Origin: Chitinophagaceae bacterium UBA1930
GTDB taxonomy: Bacteria > Bacteroidota > Bacteroidia > Chitinophagales > Chitinophagaceae
Direction of reading: 5' to 3'
NCBI GenBank assembly: GCA_002337145.1
Contig: DDFK01000001.1
Span: 837,501 to 901,500 of the forward strand
DNA: 64,000 nucleotides
This document shows positions 26,527 through 34,863 of this stretch, piece by piece. The position numbers and the translations under genes are program-made. Within the stretch, counting starts at the first letter, position 1. Each line of letters begins with the position of its first letter. The notes beneath the pieces were generated by a model. The model saw only the letters and a program-made list of their open reading frames with translations. It made no database searches and had not been told where the DNA came from.

Positions 26527-27879
26527 TTATAGTGCACTGGTAGGCAAGCTTGTTGTTTGTCTGCCTTGTACCCTACCGCTGCTCATTAAGCCGTCGTATT
26601 GACGCATAAGCAAGTAGGTTTCTATTTGTTGCAAGGTATCCAGTACCACACCTACCATGATCAGTAAGCTTGTACCCCCAAAGAAAGTGCTGAATGACTG
26701 TGTAACACCTAACCTGTCTGCAAAACCAGGCAAGATACCAACCAATGCAAGGAAGATGGCTCCTGGCAAAGTGATCTTATCCATGATAGAGCCGATGTAA
26801 TCAGCAGTTGGCTGCCCCGGTTTAACACCCGGAATAAAACCATTGTTGCGTTTCAGGTCTTCTGCAATCTGCTTAGGGTTAAATATCAACGCCGTGTATA
26901 AGAACGTGAAACCGATAACCATGATTGAGTAGGCTAGCATGTAACCAAAGTTCTTATGGTCGCTGAATATTTTAACGATGCCTTTTGCTGAATCTAAGTT
27001 GGTAAATGATACCAATGTTGGCAGGAACATGATTGCCTGTGCAAAGATGATGGGCATAACACCGGCACTGTTTACCTTAACAGGCAGGAACTGCCTTGCT
27101 CCACCAAATTGCCTGTTGCCAACAATTTGTTTTGCATAGTTTACTGGTATTTTCCTTACACCTTGTACCAATATAATCAGTCCCATGATGATGGCTACCA
27201 ATACGGCTATTTCAACCAGGAATATCAATAAACCACCACCAGCTTTTTCTTGTTTGTTTACAAACTCTTGTGCAATGCTTTGCGGAAGACGTGCAAGGAT
27301 ACCCACCATGATAATGATGGAAGTACCGTTACCCAATCCTTTATCCTGTATCTTTTCGCCCAACCACATTACAAACAATGTACCTGCAGTAAGTATAACT
27401 ACTGTTGATATTGCAAAGTATGGTTTGAATGCAGGGATGATTGCTTCAACATAACCAGGACTGTTTAAGTAAGCGATGTAGGCACTTGCCTGAAACGCAG
27501 TTACGATAACAGTCAGGTAACGTGTCCATTGGTTGATTTTCTTTCTACCGCTCTCTCCTTCTTTCTGTACTTTCTGCAATTGCGGAACCAGAATGGTCAT
27601 TAACTGCATGAAGATAGAAGCTGAGATGTATGGCATGATACCCAATGCCAGTATGGATGCCTGGGAGAAGGCTCCACCAGCAAACGTATCGAATAGACCA
27701 AGCAGGCCATTTGATTTGTTGGTTGACTTTACAGCATCCAGAATCAATGGGTTGATACCAGGCAATACGATATGGGTACCCAATCTATATACAAAAACAA
27801 AGGCAAGGGTTACAATGATTTTGCTTTTCAACTCATCAATAGCCCAAATATTCTTAAAGGTCTGTATTAATTTTTTCAC
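26527..27879 (-). CDS. secY: Protein translocase subunit SecY
   Basis: 450 residues, the channel of the Sec translocase in the inner membrane; it exports the signal-peptide proteins seen in this window. About ten hydrophobic segments are visible, among them IIVTLAFVFVYRLGTHIVLPGI (plug-side start) and ILALGIMPYISASIFMQLM. The last cytoplasmic loop and tail carry GIRPGQPT-like VKPGQPTADY and a basic end. The spacing is as in other SecY proteins. It follows rplO after 79 nt that contain an intrinsic terminator. Confidence 0.98.
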   Translation of the reverse strand: MKKLIQTFKNIWAIDELKSKIIVTLAFVFVYRLGTHIVLPGINPLILDAVKSTNKSNGLLGLFDTFAGGAFSQASILALGIMPYISASIFMQLMTILVPQLQKVQKEGESGRKKINQWTRYLTVIVTAFQASAYIAYLNSPGYVEAIIPAFKPYFAISTVVILTAGTLFVMWLGEKIQDKGLGNGTSIIIMVGILARLPQSIAQEFVNKQEKAGGGLLIFLVEIAVLVAIIMGLIILVQGVRKIPVNYAKQIVGNRQFGGARQFLPVKVNSAGVMPIIFAQAIMFLPTLVSFTNLDSAKGIVKIFSDHKNFGYMLAYSIMVIGFTFLYTALIFNPKQIAEDLKRNNGFIPGVKPGQPTADYIGSIMDKITLPGAIFLALVGILPGFADRLGVTQSFSTFFGGTSLLIMVGVVLDTLQQIETYLLMRQYDGLMSSGRVQGRQTTSLPTSAL

Positions 27880-27920
27880 TTGATAATTCGATTGTAAGAG
27901 TTAAAGCCCTAAAACCAAAA

Positions 27921-27943
27921 ACAACGCATCGTTGATGCGTTGT
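27921..27943 (-). terminator. Intrinsic terminator between rplO and secY
   Basis: Perfect 10-bp stem (ACAACGCATC at 27921-27930, GATGCGTTGT at 27934-27943) with a 3-nt loop. On the minus strand it is followed by T5. An attenuator or partial terminator within the spc cluster. Confidence 0.75.
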
Positions 27944-27958
27944 GCAAGTTAATTGAAA

Positions 27959-28408
27959 TTACTTTACAATTTCAACACTTCCACCTGCAGCTTCAATAGC
28001 GGTCTTGGCTTTCTCGCTAATAGCATTTACTTTAAAAGTAAGCTTAGATGTAAGTTCACCGTTGCCCAATACTTTTACTTTATCGGTACGGCTGATTAAA
28101 CCATTGATGTATAGATTTTCCAAAGAGAATTCTGCCAATGCATATTTCTCCTGGATCTTTTCTATCTGACCCAGGTTGAACACAGTGTATTCAACACGGT
28201 TGATGTTTTTGAACCCACGTTTAGGAACACGGCGTTGAATGGGCATCTGGCCACCTTCGAATGCATTTTTACGAGAGTAACCGGCACGGCTTTGACCACC
28301 TTTGTTACCTTGTGTTGAAGTACCACCTTTACCAGATGCTTCACCACGGCCAATCCTTTTTTCTTTGTGTGTAGAACCTTCAGCAGGTTTTAAGTTGTGT
28401 AGTTTCAT
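27959..28408 (-). CDS. rplO: 50S ribosomal protein L15
   Basis: 149 residues of large-subunit protein L15. The N-terminus KLHNLKPAEGSTHKEKRIGRGEASGKGGTSTQGNKGGQSR is the standard basic, glycine-rich tail that runs into 23S rRNA. The ATG at 28408 (MKLHNLKPAEGS) is chosen; a frame open 14 codons further upstream has no family sequence. Between rpmD and secY in the canonical spc order. Confidence 0.98.
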   Translation of the reverse strand: MKLHNLKPAEGSTHKEKRIGRGEASGKGGTSTQGNKGGQSRAGYSRKNAFEGGQMPIQRRVPKRGFKNINRVEYTVFNLGQIEKIQEKYALAEFSLENLYINGLISRTDKVKVLGNGELTSKLTFKVNAISEKAKTAIEAAGGSVEIVK

Positions 28409-28473
28409 TTTATTGTTGATTTTGGACTTACGGGGAATCACCCCTCGCAATTATTAAAAATATTAAAACACAA

Positions 28474-28511
28474 ATTCCAAATTCCACATTTTTGCGAATG
28501 GGATTTGGAAT
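28474..28511. repeat. Inverted repeat between rpmD and rplO
   Basis: Arms ATTCCAAATTCC (28474-28485) and GGGATTTGGAAT (28500-28511) pair over 12 bp with one G-U, 14-nt loop. It is transcribed in the L30-L15 spacer and could tune rplO translation or mRNA processing. Confidence 0.6.
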
Positions 28512-28529
28512 CTGCTATCTGTAATTTGC

Positions 28530-28712
28530 TTATGCTAATTCTTCAACTTTCACCAAATGGCTTACTTTATTAACCATTCCTAAAATTTGCGGAGTAGCTT
28601 CAACTTCTTTGGTAGCGTTCAATTTTCTCAGGCCCAAAGCAATCAATGTTTGCTTTTGACGCTCGCTTCTGTCGATACCGCTTTTAATTTGTGTTATCTT
28701 AATCTTTGCCAT
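28530..28712 (-). CDS. rpmD: 50S ribosomal protein L30
   Basis: 60 residues. AKIKITQIKSGIDRSERQKQTLIALGLRKLNATKEVEATPQILGMVNKVSHLVKVEEL is a complete L30 with its usual IGR-QK-TL-ALGL-KLN core. It lies 56 nt after rpsE and before rplO. This protein is absent in some lineages but present here. Confidence 0.97.
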   Translation of the reverse strand: MAKIKITQIKSGIDRSERQKQTLIALGLRKLNATKEVEATPQILGMVNKVSHLVKVEELA

Positions 28713-28768
28713 TGTAGTGAATTTAAAGTTTATTGCCTTAGCTATATGAACAAGGCCTTAAACAATTA

Positions 28769-29290
28769 TTATCCGTTAAATACTTTGCTTAATTTGATGT
28801 TACGGTTTTTAGCAACCTGAACTGGTTCCCTTAAAGAGTTCAAAGCTTTAATAGTAGCTTTAACTACGTTATGAGGGTTTGCTGATCCAAGATTTTTTGC
28901 CAAAACGTCTGTGATACCAGCACTTTCCAATACAGCACGCATGCTACCACCCGCAATTACACCCGCACCATGAGCAGCTGGTTTTATCAGAACCTTTGCA
29001 GCACCTGCTTTAGACAATTGTTCGTGAGGTATTGTTCCGTGCATGATAGGCACTTTCACTAAATTTTTCTTAGCATCTTCAATGCCTTTAGTGATTGCTT
29101 CTTGTACTTCTTTTGCTTTTCCAAGACCCTGACCTACAATACCGTTTTCGTTACCTACTACAACAAGAGCAGAAAAAGAAAATGTACGACCACCTTTAGT
29201 AGTTTTAACTACACGGTTAATAGCAACAACTTTTTCTTTAAGTTCTATGTCGCCGCCAGCTTTGATTTTGTTATCGATTACTTTAGACAT
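28769..29290 (-). CDS. rpsE: 30S ribosomal protein S5
   Basis: 173 residues. The N-terminal S5 dsRNA-binding fold (VVAINRVVKTTKGGRTFSFSALVVVGN) and the C-terminal S5 domain (KVLIKPAAHGAGVIAGGSMRAVLESAGITDVLAKNLGS) are complete. Takes part in decoding accuracy and helicase action at the mRNA entry site. In canonical spc order between rplR and rpmD. Confidence 0.98.
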   Translation of the reverse strand: MSKVIDNKIKAGGDIELKEKVVAINRVVKTTKGGRTFSFSALVVVGNENGIVGQGLGKAKEVQEAITKGIEDAKKNLVKVPIMHGTIPHEQLSKAGAAKVLIKPAAHGAGVIAGGSMRAVLESAGITDVLAKNLGSANPHNVVKATIKALNSLREPVQVAKNRNIKLSKVFNG

Positions 29291-29318
29291 TTATCTAACT
29301 ATTAATAATTGTTAGTGA

Positions 29319-29672
29319 TTAGAATTTCAATCCACCTTCCCTAGCACCTTCGGCTACAGCTTTGATACGGCCATGGTACAAGTTACCGCCCCTATCAAAT
29401 ACAACAGTACTTAAACCCAATTCGATTGCTTTACGTGCTATAGAAGCACCAACCAATTTAGATTTTTCAGTCTTCGTAACTTTTTGGGCTACGATTTCTT
29501 TTTCTTTTGAAGAAGCTGCAGCCAAGGTTACTGCATTGTCATCATCAATTAACTGGGCATAGATTTCAAGGTTGCTTCTGAACACACTCAAACGTGGTTT
29601 TGTAGCTGTACCAGCAACTTTTTTACGGATGCGGTACCTGATTTTTTGCCTTTGTTCTAATTTCGTATTCAT
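29319..29672 (-). CDS. rplR: 50S ribosomal protein L18
   Basis: 117 residues, a 5S rRNA-binding protein. The N-terminal RIRKKVAGTATKPRLSVFRSN and the C-terminal GxxYHGRIKAVAEGAREGGLKF are standard. It starts 29 nt before rpsE's start region and follows rplF by 59 nt. Confidence 0.97.
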   Translation of the reverse strand: MNTKLEQRQKIRYRIRKKVAGTATKPRLSVFRSNLEIYAQLIDDDNAVTLAAASSKEKEIVAQKVTKTEKSKLVGASIARKAIELGLSTVVFDRGGNLYHGRIKAVAEGAREGGLKF

Positions 29673-29731
29673 TGTTTCTTATTTGCATCCTCCGATACTG
29701 CCGGAAGAAAAAGTTTATAGTTTTAATGAGC

Positions 29732-30286
29732 TTATTTACCTGCTGCTTTACCTGCTTTCCTTCTCAATACCTCACCAGCATATTTAACACCTTTACCTTT
29801 GTATGGTTCTGGTTTACGTAAGCTTCTCAATTTAGCAGCTACCTGGCCAATCAATTGCTTATCGATACCTTCCAAGCTAATGGTTGGGTTCTTACCTTTT
29901 TCGGTAGTAGTTGCCACTTTCAATTCGCTAGGAACATCGAAGATAATGTTGTGAGAATAACCAAGGGCCAAATCCAATACATTACCAGTATTAGCAGCTT
30001 TAAAACCCACACCCACTAGTTCCAAGTCTTTTTTGTATCCTTCAGTAACACCTTTTACAAGGTTGCTAACCAAAGCCCTGTACAAACCATGCATTGCACG
30101 GTGACGGATCTGATCTGTAGGACGTGTAATTAAAACCTGACCATCTGTTACTTCTACAGTAATATCACGGTCAATAGCTTGTTTCAATTCACCTTTTGGT
30201 CCTTTAACAGTAACGTTGTTATGGTCGTCAACTTTTACAGTAACGCCAGCAGGAATTGAAATCGGTTGTTTACCTATACGAGACAT
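29732..30286 (-). CDS. rplF: 50S ribosomal protein L6
   Basis: 184 residues. Two L6 folds with SRIGKQPISIPAGV at the start and the signature PEPYKGKGVKY near residue 155-165 (KPEPYKGKGVKYAGEVLRRKAGKAAGK at the C-terminus). It sits near the A-site finger and factor-binding site. In canonical order after rpsH. Confidence 0.98.
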   Translation of the reverse strand: MSRIGKQPISIPAGVTVKVDDHNNVTVKGPKGELKQAIDRDITVEVTDGQVLITRPTDQIRHRAMHGLYRALVSNLVKGVTEGYKKDLELVGVGFKAANTGNVLDLALGYSHNIIFDVPSELKVATTTEKGKNPTISLEGIDKQLIGQVAAKLRSLRKPEPYKGKGVKYAGEVLRRKAGKAAGK

Positions 30287-30385
30287 AGTCGATTTTTTAT
30301 TTGTTGATTTATAATGTACGATCTGTGTTCAGCCACGACTAAGGGGCCTAATTATCCAATCGCGTTTTACTTTATTGTTGCTCAA

Positions 30386-30781
30386 TTAGCTGATGTAGCA
30401 AAGAACTTCGCCACCAACATTCTGGGCTTTGGCTTGCTTGTCGGTCAATATACCTTTAGATGTGCTGATGATGGCAACACCCAAGCCATTGATTACCCTT
30501 TTAATTTCGGCAGGTTTTGCATATTGACGCAAACCTGGACGGCTAACTCTTTCCAGAGAACGGATAGCTGGCTGTTTAGATGCATCGTATTTCAATGCAA
30601 TCTTGATAAGGCCTTGTTTGCTATCGTCTTCAAATTTGTATTTCAAAATGTAACCTTGCTCATACAAAATTTCAGTAATCCTTTTCTTCAAGTTTGAAGC
30701 AGGTATTTCCACAATTCTGTGTCCAGCCATTTGAGCGTTACGAACCCTTGTTAAAAAATCTGCTATAGGATCAGTTACCAT
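30386..30781 (-). CDS. rpsH: 30S ribosomal protein S8
   Basis: 131 residues. TDPIADFLTRVRNAQMAGH at the N-terminus and GVAIISTSKGILTDKQAKAQNVGGEVLCYIS at the end are the conserved S8 blocks. In Escherichia coli S8 represses the spc operon from a site in the rplE message; whether this holds here is not known. Confidence 0.98.
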   Translation of the reverse strand: MVTDPIADFLTRVRNAQMAGHRIVEIPASNLKKRITEILYEQGYILKYKFEDDSKQGLIKIALKYDASKQPAIRSLERVSRPGLRQYAKPAEIKRVINGLGVAIISTSKGILTDKQAKAQNVGGEVLCYIS

Positions 30782-30852
30782 TGTATTAAAATTAAATCAG
30801 TTCTTAAATTAGTTTTCTATGCATCTCCACAGTGAAGAAGTTATAGTAAGTA

Positions 30853-31122
30853 CTACCAGCTTGCTTTTTTAACGCCTGGTATTTTACCGTTCAGTGCCAT
30901 GTCACGCAACATGATCCTGGATATACCGAAGTACCTGATGTACCCTTTACCACGACCTGTAAGCTGACAACGGTTCTTTAAGCGAACAGGTGAAGCATTT
31001 TTAGGAAGAAGGTCCAAAGCTGCATAATCACCAGCCTTTTTTAATGCTGCCCTTTTTTCAGCAAATCTTGCTACCAGAGCTTCACGCTTTGCCTGACGGG
31101 CAACGATTGATTTTCTTGCCAT
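30853..31122 (-). CDS. rpsN: 30S ribosomal protein S14, zinc-free form
   Basis: 89 residues, the longer C-minus form: the CxxC...CxxC zinc finger of the short form is missing and only one cysteine (NRCQLTGRGKG) is present. ARKSIVARQAKREALVARF and GISRIMLRDMALNGKIPGVKKASW are typical. It starts 7 nt after rplE stops, so translation is probably coupled. Confidence 0.97.
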   Translation of the reverse strand: MARKSIVARQAKREALVARFAEKRAALKKAGDYAALDLLPKNASPVRLKNRCQLTGRGKGYIRYFGISRIMLRDMALNGKIPGVKKASW

Positions 31123-31128
31123 GTTATA

Positions 31129-31704
31129 TTAGTTATTATCTTTTTTAATGTTTTTGAAAGGCATACCCAGTTCTTTCAACAGTTCGTATGCTTCTTCGTT
31201 TGTATTTGCACTTGTAACGAAAGTAATATCCATACCAGTGATCTTGCTTACTTTATCAATATCAATTTCCGGGAAAATGATTTGTTCAGTAACACCCAAA
31301 GTATAGTTACCACGGCCATCAAAAGCTTTGTCGCTGATACCTTTAAAGTCACGTACACGAGGCAATGCTACAGATACCAACCTGTCCAAAAATTCGTACA
31401 TCTTTTCTCCACGCAAAGTTACCCTTGCACCAATTGGCATTGCTTTACGCAATTTGAAGTTGGAGATGTCTTTCTTACTGATGGTAGCTACCGGTTTCTG
31501 GCCAGTAATCTGCTCCAATTCGCCAATAGCAACATCAATCAGTTTCTTGTCAGAAACTGCACCGTTCACACCACGGTTGATGCAGATTTTTTCCAGTTTA
31601 GGAGCCTGCATTACAGTTTTGTAAGCAAACTTCTTCATTAAAGCAGGTACCACATCTTTGTTGTACTTGTCTGCTAAACGAGGGGAATATTTTGTAGTAC
31701 TCAT
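31129..31704 (-). CDS. rplE: 50S ribosomal protein L5
   Basis: 191 residues, contacts 5S rRNA and the P-site tRNA. PRLADKYNKDVVPALMKKFAYK, ICINRGVNGAVSDKKLIDVA and GRGNYTLGVTEQIIFPEIDIDKV are the expected blocks. It follows rplX after 42 nt and is followed closely by rpsN. Confidence 0.98.
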   Translation of the reverse strand: MSTTKYSPRLADKYNKDVVPALMKKFAYKTVMQAPKLEKICINRGVNGAVSDKKLIDVAIGELEQITGQKPVATISKKDISNFKLRKAMPIGARVTLRGEKMYEFLDRLVSVALPRVRDFKGISDKAFDGRGNYTLGVTEQIIFPEIDIDKVSKITGMDITFVTSANTNEEAYELLKELGMPFKNIKKDNN

Positions 31705-31746
31705 AATTCTTTTGTTTGTGTTCCATTTCCAACGGAACAGAATGTA

Positions 31747-32085
31747 TTATTTTATTACTTCGCCGCTTTTTTTAGCTATACGAACCAACTTACCTTCAAC
31801 TCTATTGCGTTTGATTTTGGTTGGTGCACCGGCTTTGGCATCCCACAACATTACATTTGAAATGTTGATGGAAGCTTCCACTTTTACGATACCACCTTTG
31901 GTGTTCTGTGCAGAAGGTTTGGTGTGCTTGGTAGCAATGGCCACGCCTTCAACTATAACACGTCCTTTTTCAACAATAACTTCCAAAACCTTACGAGGCT
32001 TTTTCAAATCTTTATCATCGCCAGCAATAACTACAACAGTATCGCCTTTTTTGATGTTGAATTTGGGTTTGAATCTTGTACTCAT
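31747..32085 (-). CDS. rplX: 50S ribosomal protein L24
   Basis: 112 residues with the KOW motif near the start (NIKKGDTVVVIAGDDKDLKKPRKVLEVI) and a basic beta tail (KTKIKRNRVEGKLVRIAKKSGEVIK). It starts assembly of the 50S subunit. Preceded by a 96-nt spacer with repeated AGC-type words. Confidence 0.97.
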   Translation of the reverse strand: MSTRFKPKFNIKKGDTVVVIAGDDKDLKKPRKVLEVIVEKGRVIVEGVAIATKHTKPSAQNTKGGIVKVEASINISNVMLWDAKAGAPTKIKRNRVEGKLVRIAKKSGEVIK

Positions 32086-32181
32086 TTTTTTTAAGCTTTG
32101 AGCTGATAGCTTTGAGCCATTAGCCGATTATCATCTTATTTTTTAACGCTTAGCCAGTAGCTAACAGCGAATTGCTTTTTC
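32086..32181. repeat. AGC-rich intergenic spacer between rplN and rplX
   Basis: Contains repeated words of the form AGCTTTGAGCTGATAGC and GCTTAGCCAGTAGC. A second spacer of the same kind lies at 32551-32649. No gene. Confidence 0.5.
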
Positions 32182-32550
32182 TTAAAGAACCTCTGGGGCC
32201 AATGAAATAATTTTCATGTAACCTTTATCACGCAGTTCACGGGCAACTGGCCCAAAAATACGTGTGCCACGAGGCTCATCCGATGCGTTCAACAATACAA
32301 CTGCGTTGTCGTCGAAACGGATGTAAGAACCGTCTTTTCTACGCAATTTGTTTTTTGTACGAACGATAACAGCTTTAGAAACTGTACCTTTCTTGATGCC
32401 ACCAGCAGGTATTGCATCTTTTACAGTAACAACAATTTTATCGCCAACTTTGGCATAATCCTGACCACTGTTACCAAGTACCTTTATACAAAGTACTTCT
32501 TTGGCTCCACTGTTATCAGCTACGTTTAATCTACTTTCTTGCTGAATCAT
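32182..32550 (-). CDS. rplN: 50S ribosomal protein L14
   Basis: 122 residues: MIQQESRLNVADNSGAKEVLCIKVLG, SRRKDGSYIRFDDNAVVLLN and GTRIFGPVARELRDKGYMKIISLAPEVL are the highly conserved L14 blocks. It takes part in subunit joining. Flanked by AGC-rich spacers on both sides. Confidence 0.98.
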   Translation of the reverse strand: MIQQESRLNVADNSGAKEVLCIKVLGNSGQDYAKVGDKIVVTVKDAIPAGGIKKGTVSKAVIVRTKNKLRRKDGSYIRFDDNAVVLLNASDEPRGTRIFGPVARELRDKGYMKIISLAPEVL

Positions 32551-32649
32551 TTTTTAAGCTTTTAGCTTTTACCGGTTAACCGTTAGCTAACCAAAATTAT
32601 ATTTCTTGCATAGGCTAGTAGCTTTGGGCTAATAGCTTGCGGGGATTGA
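32551..32649. repeat. AGC-rich intergenic spacer between rpsQ and rplN
   Basis: Holds AAGCTATTAGCC followed by AAAGCTACTAGCC on the minus strand (an imperfect direct repeat) and AAGCTTTTAGCTTTT next to the rplN start. Same type as 32086-32181. Confidence 0.5.
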
Positions 32650-32907
32650 TTACTTCGCTTTTTCAACTATTTCAACCAACCTCCAACGCTTAGTCTTGCT
32701 AAGAGGGCGGGTTTCCATAATTTTTACTACGTCACCAACGGTGCACTCATCCTTTTCGTCATGAGCATGGAATTTCGTAGTTTTCTTTACGAACTTACCG
32801 TAGATAGGGTGTTTTACTTTTCTTTCAACTGCTACAGTAATGGTTTTGGCCATTTTTGTGCTAGTTACAACACCACTTCTTGTTTTACGCAAATTTCTTT
32901 CAACCAT
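32650..32907 (-). CDS. rpsQ: 30S ribosomal protein S17
   Basis: 85 residues from ATG 32907 (MVERNLRKTRSGVV); an ATG three codons earlier (32916) is possible. KTITVAVERKVKHPIYGKFVKKTTKFHAHDE is the standard OB-fold region. It starts 22 nt after rpmC stops. Interacts with 16S rRNA helices 7 and 11. Confidence 0.97.
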   Translation of the reverse strand: MVERNLRKTRSGVVTSTKMAKTITVAVERKVKHPIYGKFVKKTTKFHAHDEKDECTVGDVVKIMETRPLSKTKRWRLVEIVEKAK

Positions 32908-32928
32908 TGTCTTCAATTTTTTTGGTTC

Positions 32929-33138
32929 TTAAGCCAAAGTCCTTTTTTGTAATTCCGTCTTTAAACGGGCAATGTCTTTTCTAAGGCCACGTATCGTCAA
33001 TGGATTTTCCAATGGAGATATGGCATGTGCAAATTCAAGCTTCTTTAAACGAAGTGAATCTTCAGCAATACGGGCTTTCAAATCACTTTCGTTCAAGTCT
33101 TTGAGGCCTCTGTTAAATTCTACTTTATTGTTTGCCAT
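32929..33138 (-). CDS. rpmC: 50S ribosomal protein L29
   Basis: 69 residues, two helices (EFNRGLKDLNESDLKARIAEDSLRLKKLEFAHAIS and NPLTIRGLRKDIARLKTELQKR). Sits by the polypeptide exit tunnel. Canonical place between rplP and rpsQ. Confidence 0.97.
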   Translation of the reverse strand: MANNKVEFNRGLKDLNESDLKARIAEDSLRLKKLEFAHAISPLENPLTIRGLRKDIARLKTELQKRTLA

Positions 33139-33183
33139 TGTAATAATTTGATAATGTGCTAATGTTGGTTAGCGAATTATATA

Positions 33184-33603
33184 TTAAGCTTGCAAATCTC
33201 TTCTGATTACAAATTTTGTTTTAATTGGCAACTTTTGAGAAGCCAAGCCCATTGCTTCTTTTGCAACTGCTTCCGTAACACCATCGCACTCGAAGATGAT
33301 ACGACCTGGTTCAACTACAGCAGCCCAGTATTCAGGGTTACCTTTACCTTTACCCATCCTCACCTCTGCAGGTTTGTGGGTAATAATCTTATCTGGGAAA
33401 ACACGGATCCAAACATTACCCTCTCTTTTCATTGCCCTTGTCATTGCTTGACGGGCAGCTTCAATCTGGCGGTTTGTCAACCAAATTGGCTCAACTGCTT
33501 TTAAAGCGTAAGAACCGAAAGAGATAGAAGTACCACGTTTTGCTACTTCACGAATGCGACCCTTTTGTTGTTTCCTATGTTTACTTCTTTTAGGCTGTAA
33601 CAT
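33184..33603 (-). CDS. rplP: 50S ribosomal protein L16
   Basis: 139 residues: MLQPKRSKHRKQQKGRIRE, RQIEAARQAMTRAMKREGNVWIRVFPDKIITHKPAEVRMGKGKGNPEYWAAVV are standard. The R before MGKGKG is the usual hydroxylation region in other bacteria. Near the A-site tRNA elbow. Confidence 0.98.
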   Translation of the reverse strand: MLQPKRSKHRKQQKGRIREVAKRGTSISFGSYALKAVEPIWLTNRQIEAARQAMTRAMKREGNVWIRVFPDKIITHKPAEVRMGKGKGNPEYWAAVVEPGRIIFECDGVTEAVAKEAMGLASQKLPIKTKFVIRRDLQA

Positions 33604-33674
33604 CTTTATTTAATTTGGTAATGTATCGTTTACAAATTTTAAGTCGGCAAACTTTACATTGGCTAATTAGCTAA

Positions 33675-34463
33675 TTAATTTCTTCCTCTTGGTCCACCAC
33701 CCCTGTTGTTGTCTCTCCCACCGCCACGACGGTCATCTCTCCTGTCTCCACCGCCTCTTCTGTCATCCCTTCTATCGCCACCTATTGGTCCGTCATTCTT
33801 GCCACTTACAAAGTTCGGGTTCAAATCACGTTTACCTAAAACCTCACCTTTACAGATCCATACTTTGATACCGATTTTACCGTACACAGTTTGTGCAAAT
33901 ACGTTGGCATAATCAATATCCATACGGAAAGTATGCAATGGCGTACGGCCTTGTTTGAATTCTTCGCTACGGGCAATTTCAGAACCAGCCAAACGTCCGC
34001 TCAGTTTCACTTTAATTCCTTCTGCACCCATACGGAGTGTTGAAGCAATGGCCATTTTAGTGGCACGTTTAAAGTTGATACGGTTTTCGATTTGACGAGC
34101 AATGGTATCACCAACAATCATCGCATCCAGTTCCGGACGGCGGATTTCAAGAATGTTGATCTGCACATCATCTTTACCGGTTAGTTTCTTCAACTCTTCC
34201 TTGATACGGTCAACCTCACCACCACCTTTACCGATGATGATACCTGGCTTACTGGTATGGATTGTTACAATCAACTTGCCCAGCGTACGCTCAATAACAA
34301 TTTTTGAGATACCACCTTTGTTGATACGTGCATTTAAGTAAGTACGGATTTTGTTGTCCTCGATTAACTTACCAGCGTACTCTTTTTTAGTGGCAAACCA
34401 GTTACTTTCCCATCCGCGGATGATGCCTAACCTGTTACCAATTGGATTTGCTTTCTGACCCAT
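33675..34463 (-). CDS. rpsC: 30S ribosomal protein S3 with glycine/arginine-rich tail
   Basis: 262 residues. The KH-type II domain (KPGIIIGKGGGEVDRIKEEL, GKGG loop) and the C-terminal S3 domain (LSGRLAGSEIARSEEFKQGRTPLHTFRMDIDYA) are complete. After the usual end at about residue 215 comes a tail of about 40 residues of Asp, Arg and Gly (GGDRRDDRRGGG repeated, then GGGPRGRN), which is not part of the classical S3 fold. S3 forms the mRNA entry channel. It overlaps nothing and starts 13 nt after rplV. Confidence 0.97.
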   Translation of the reverse strand: MGQKANPIGNRLGIIRGWESNWFATKKEYAGKLIEDNKIRTYLNARINKGGISKIVIERTLGKLIVTIHTSKPGIIIGKGGGEVDRIKEELKKLTGKDDVQINILEIRRPELDAMIVGDTIARQIENRINFKRATKMAIASTLRMGAEGIKVKLSGRLAGSEIARSEEFKQGRTPLHTFRMDIDYANVFAQTVYGKIGIKVWICKGEVLGKRDLNPNFVSGKNDGPIGGDRRDDRRGGGDRRDDRRGGGRDNNRGGGPRGRN

Positions 34464-34476
34464 ATTATGGTTTCAA

Positions 34477-34821
34477 TTAGTTTTTAGAATCTACGATTAT
34501 TGTTACATGGTTGCTACGCTTCCTAACCCTGTAGCCACGACCTTGTGGAGCTGGTCTCATTCTCTTCAGAACGCGGCCACCATCTACAAAAACAGTTTTA
34601 ACTACAAGACTGCTGTCTGCTGCACTAGCACCACTGTTTTTTTGTTCCCAGTTGTTGATTGCACTCTTCAACAGTTTTGCTAACGGTGTAGCATTGTGTT
34701 GCGGGTGAAATTCTAGTATAGCCAAAGCCTTTTCTACTTCCATACCTCTTATTACATCAGCCAACAAACGCATTTTGCGTGGGCCTGTAGGGTAGTTATT
34801 TAATTTAGCTAATGCTTCCAT
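34477..34821 (-). CDS. rplV: 50S ribosomal protein L22
   Basis: 114 residues. The N-terminal globular part (NYPTGPRKMRLLADVIRGMEVEKALAILEF) and the long beta hairpin ending GRVLKRMRPAPQGRGYRVRKRSNHVTIIV line the exit tunnel. Canonical place between rpsS and rpsC. Confidence 0.98.
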   Translation of the reverse strand: MEALAKLNNYPTGPRKMRLLADVIRGMEVEKALAILEFHPQHNATPLAKLLKSAINNWEQKNSGASAADSSLVVKTVFVDGGRVLKRMRPAPQGRGYRVRKRSNHVTIIVDSKN

Positions 34822-34863
34822 TTTATTTTTATTTGTGATCCTTTTTCAAGGATCATAAACGAA

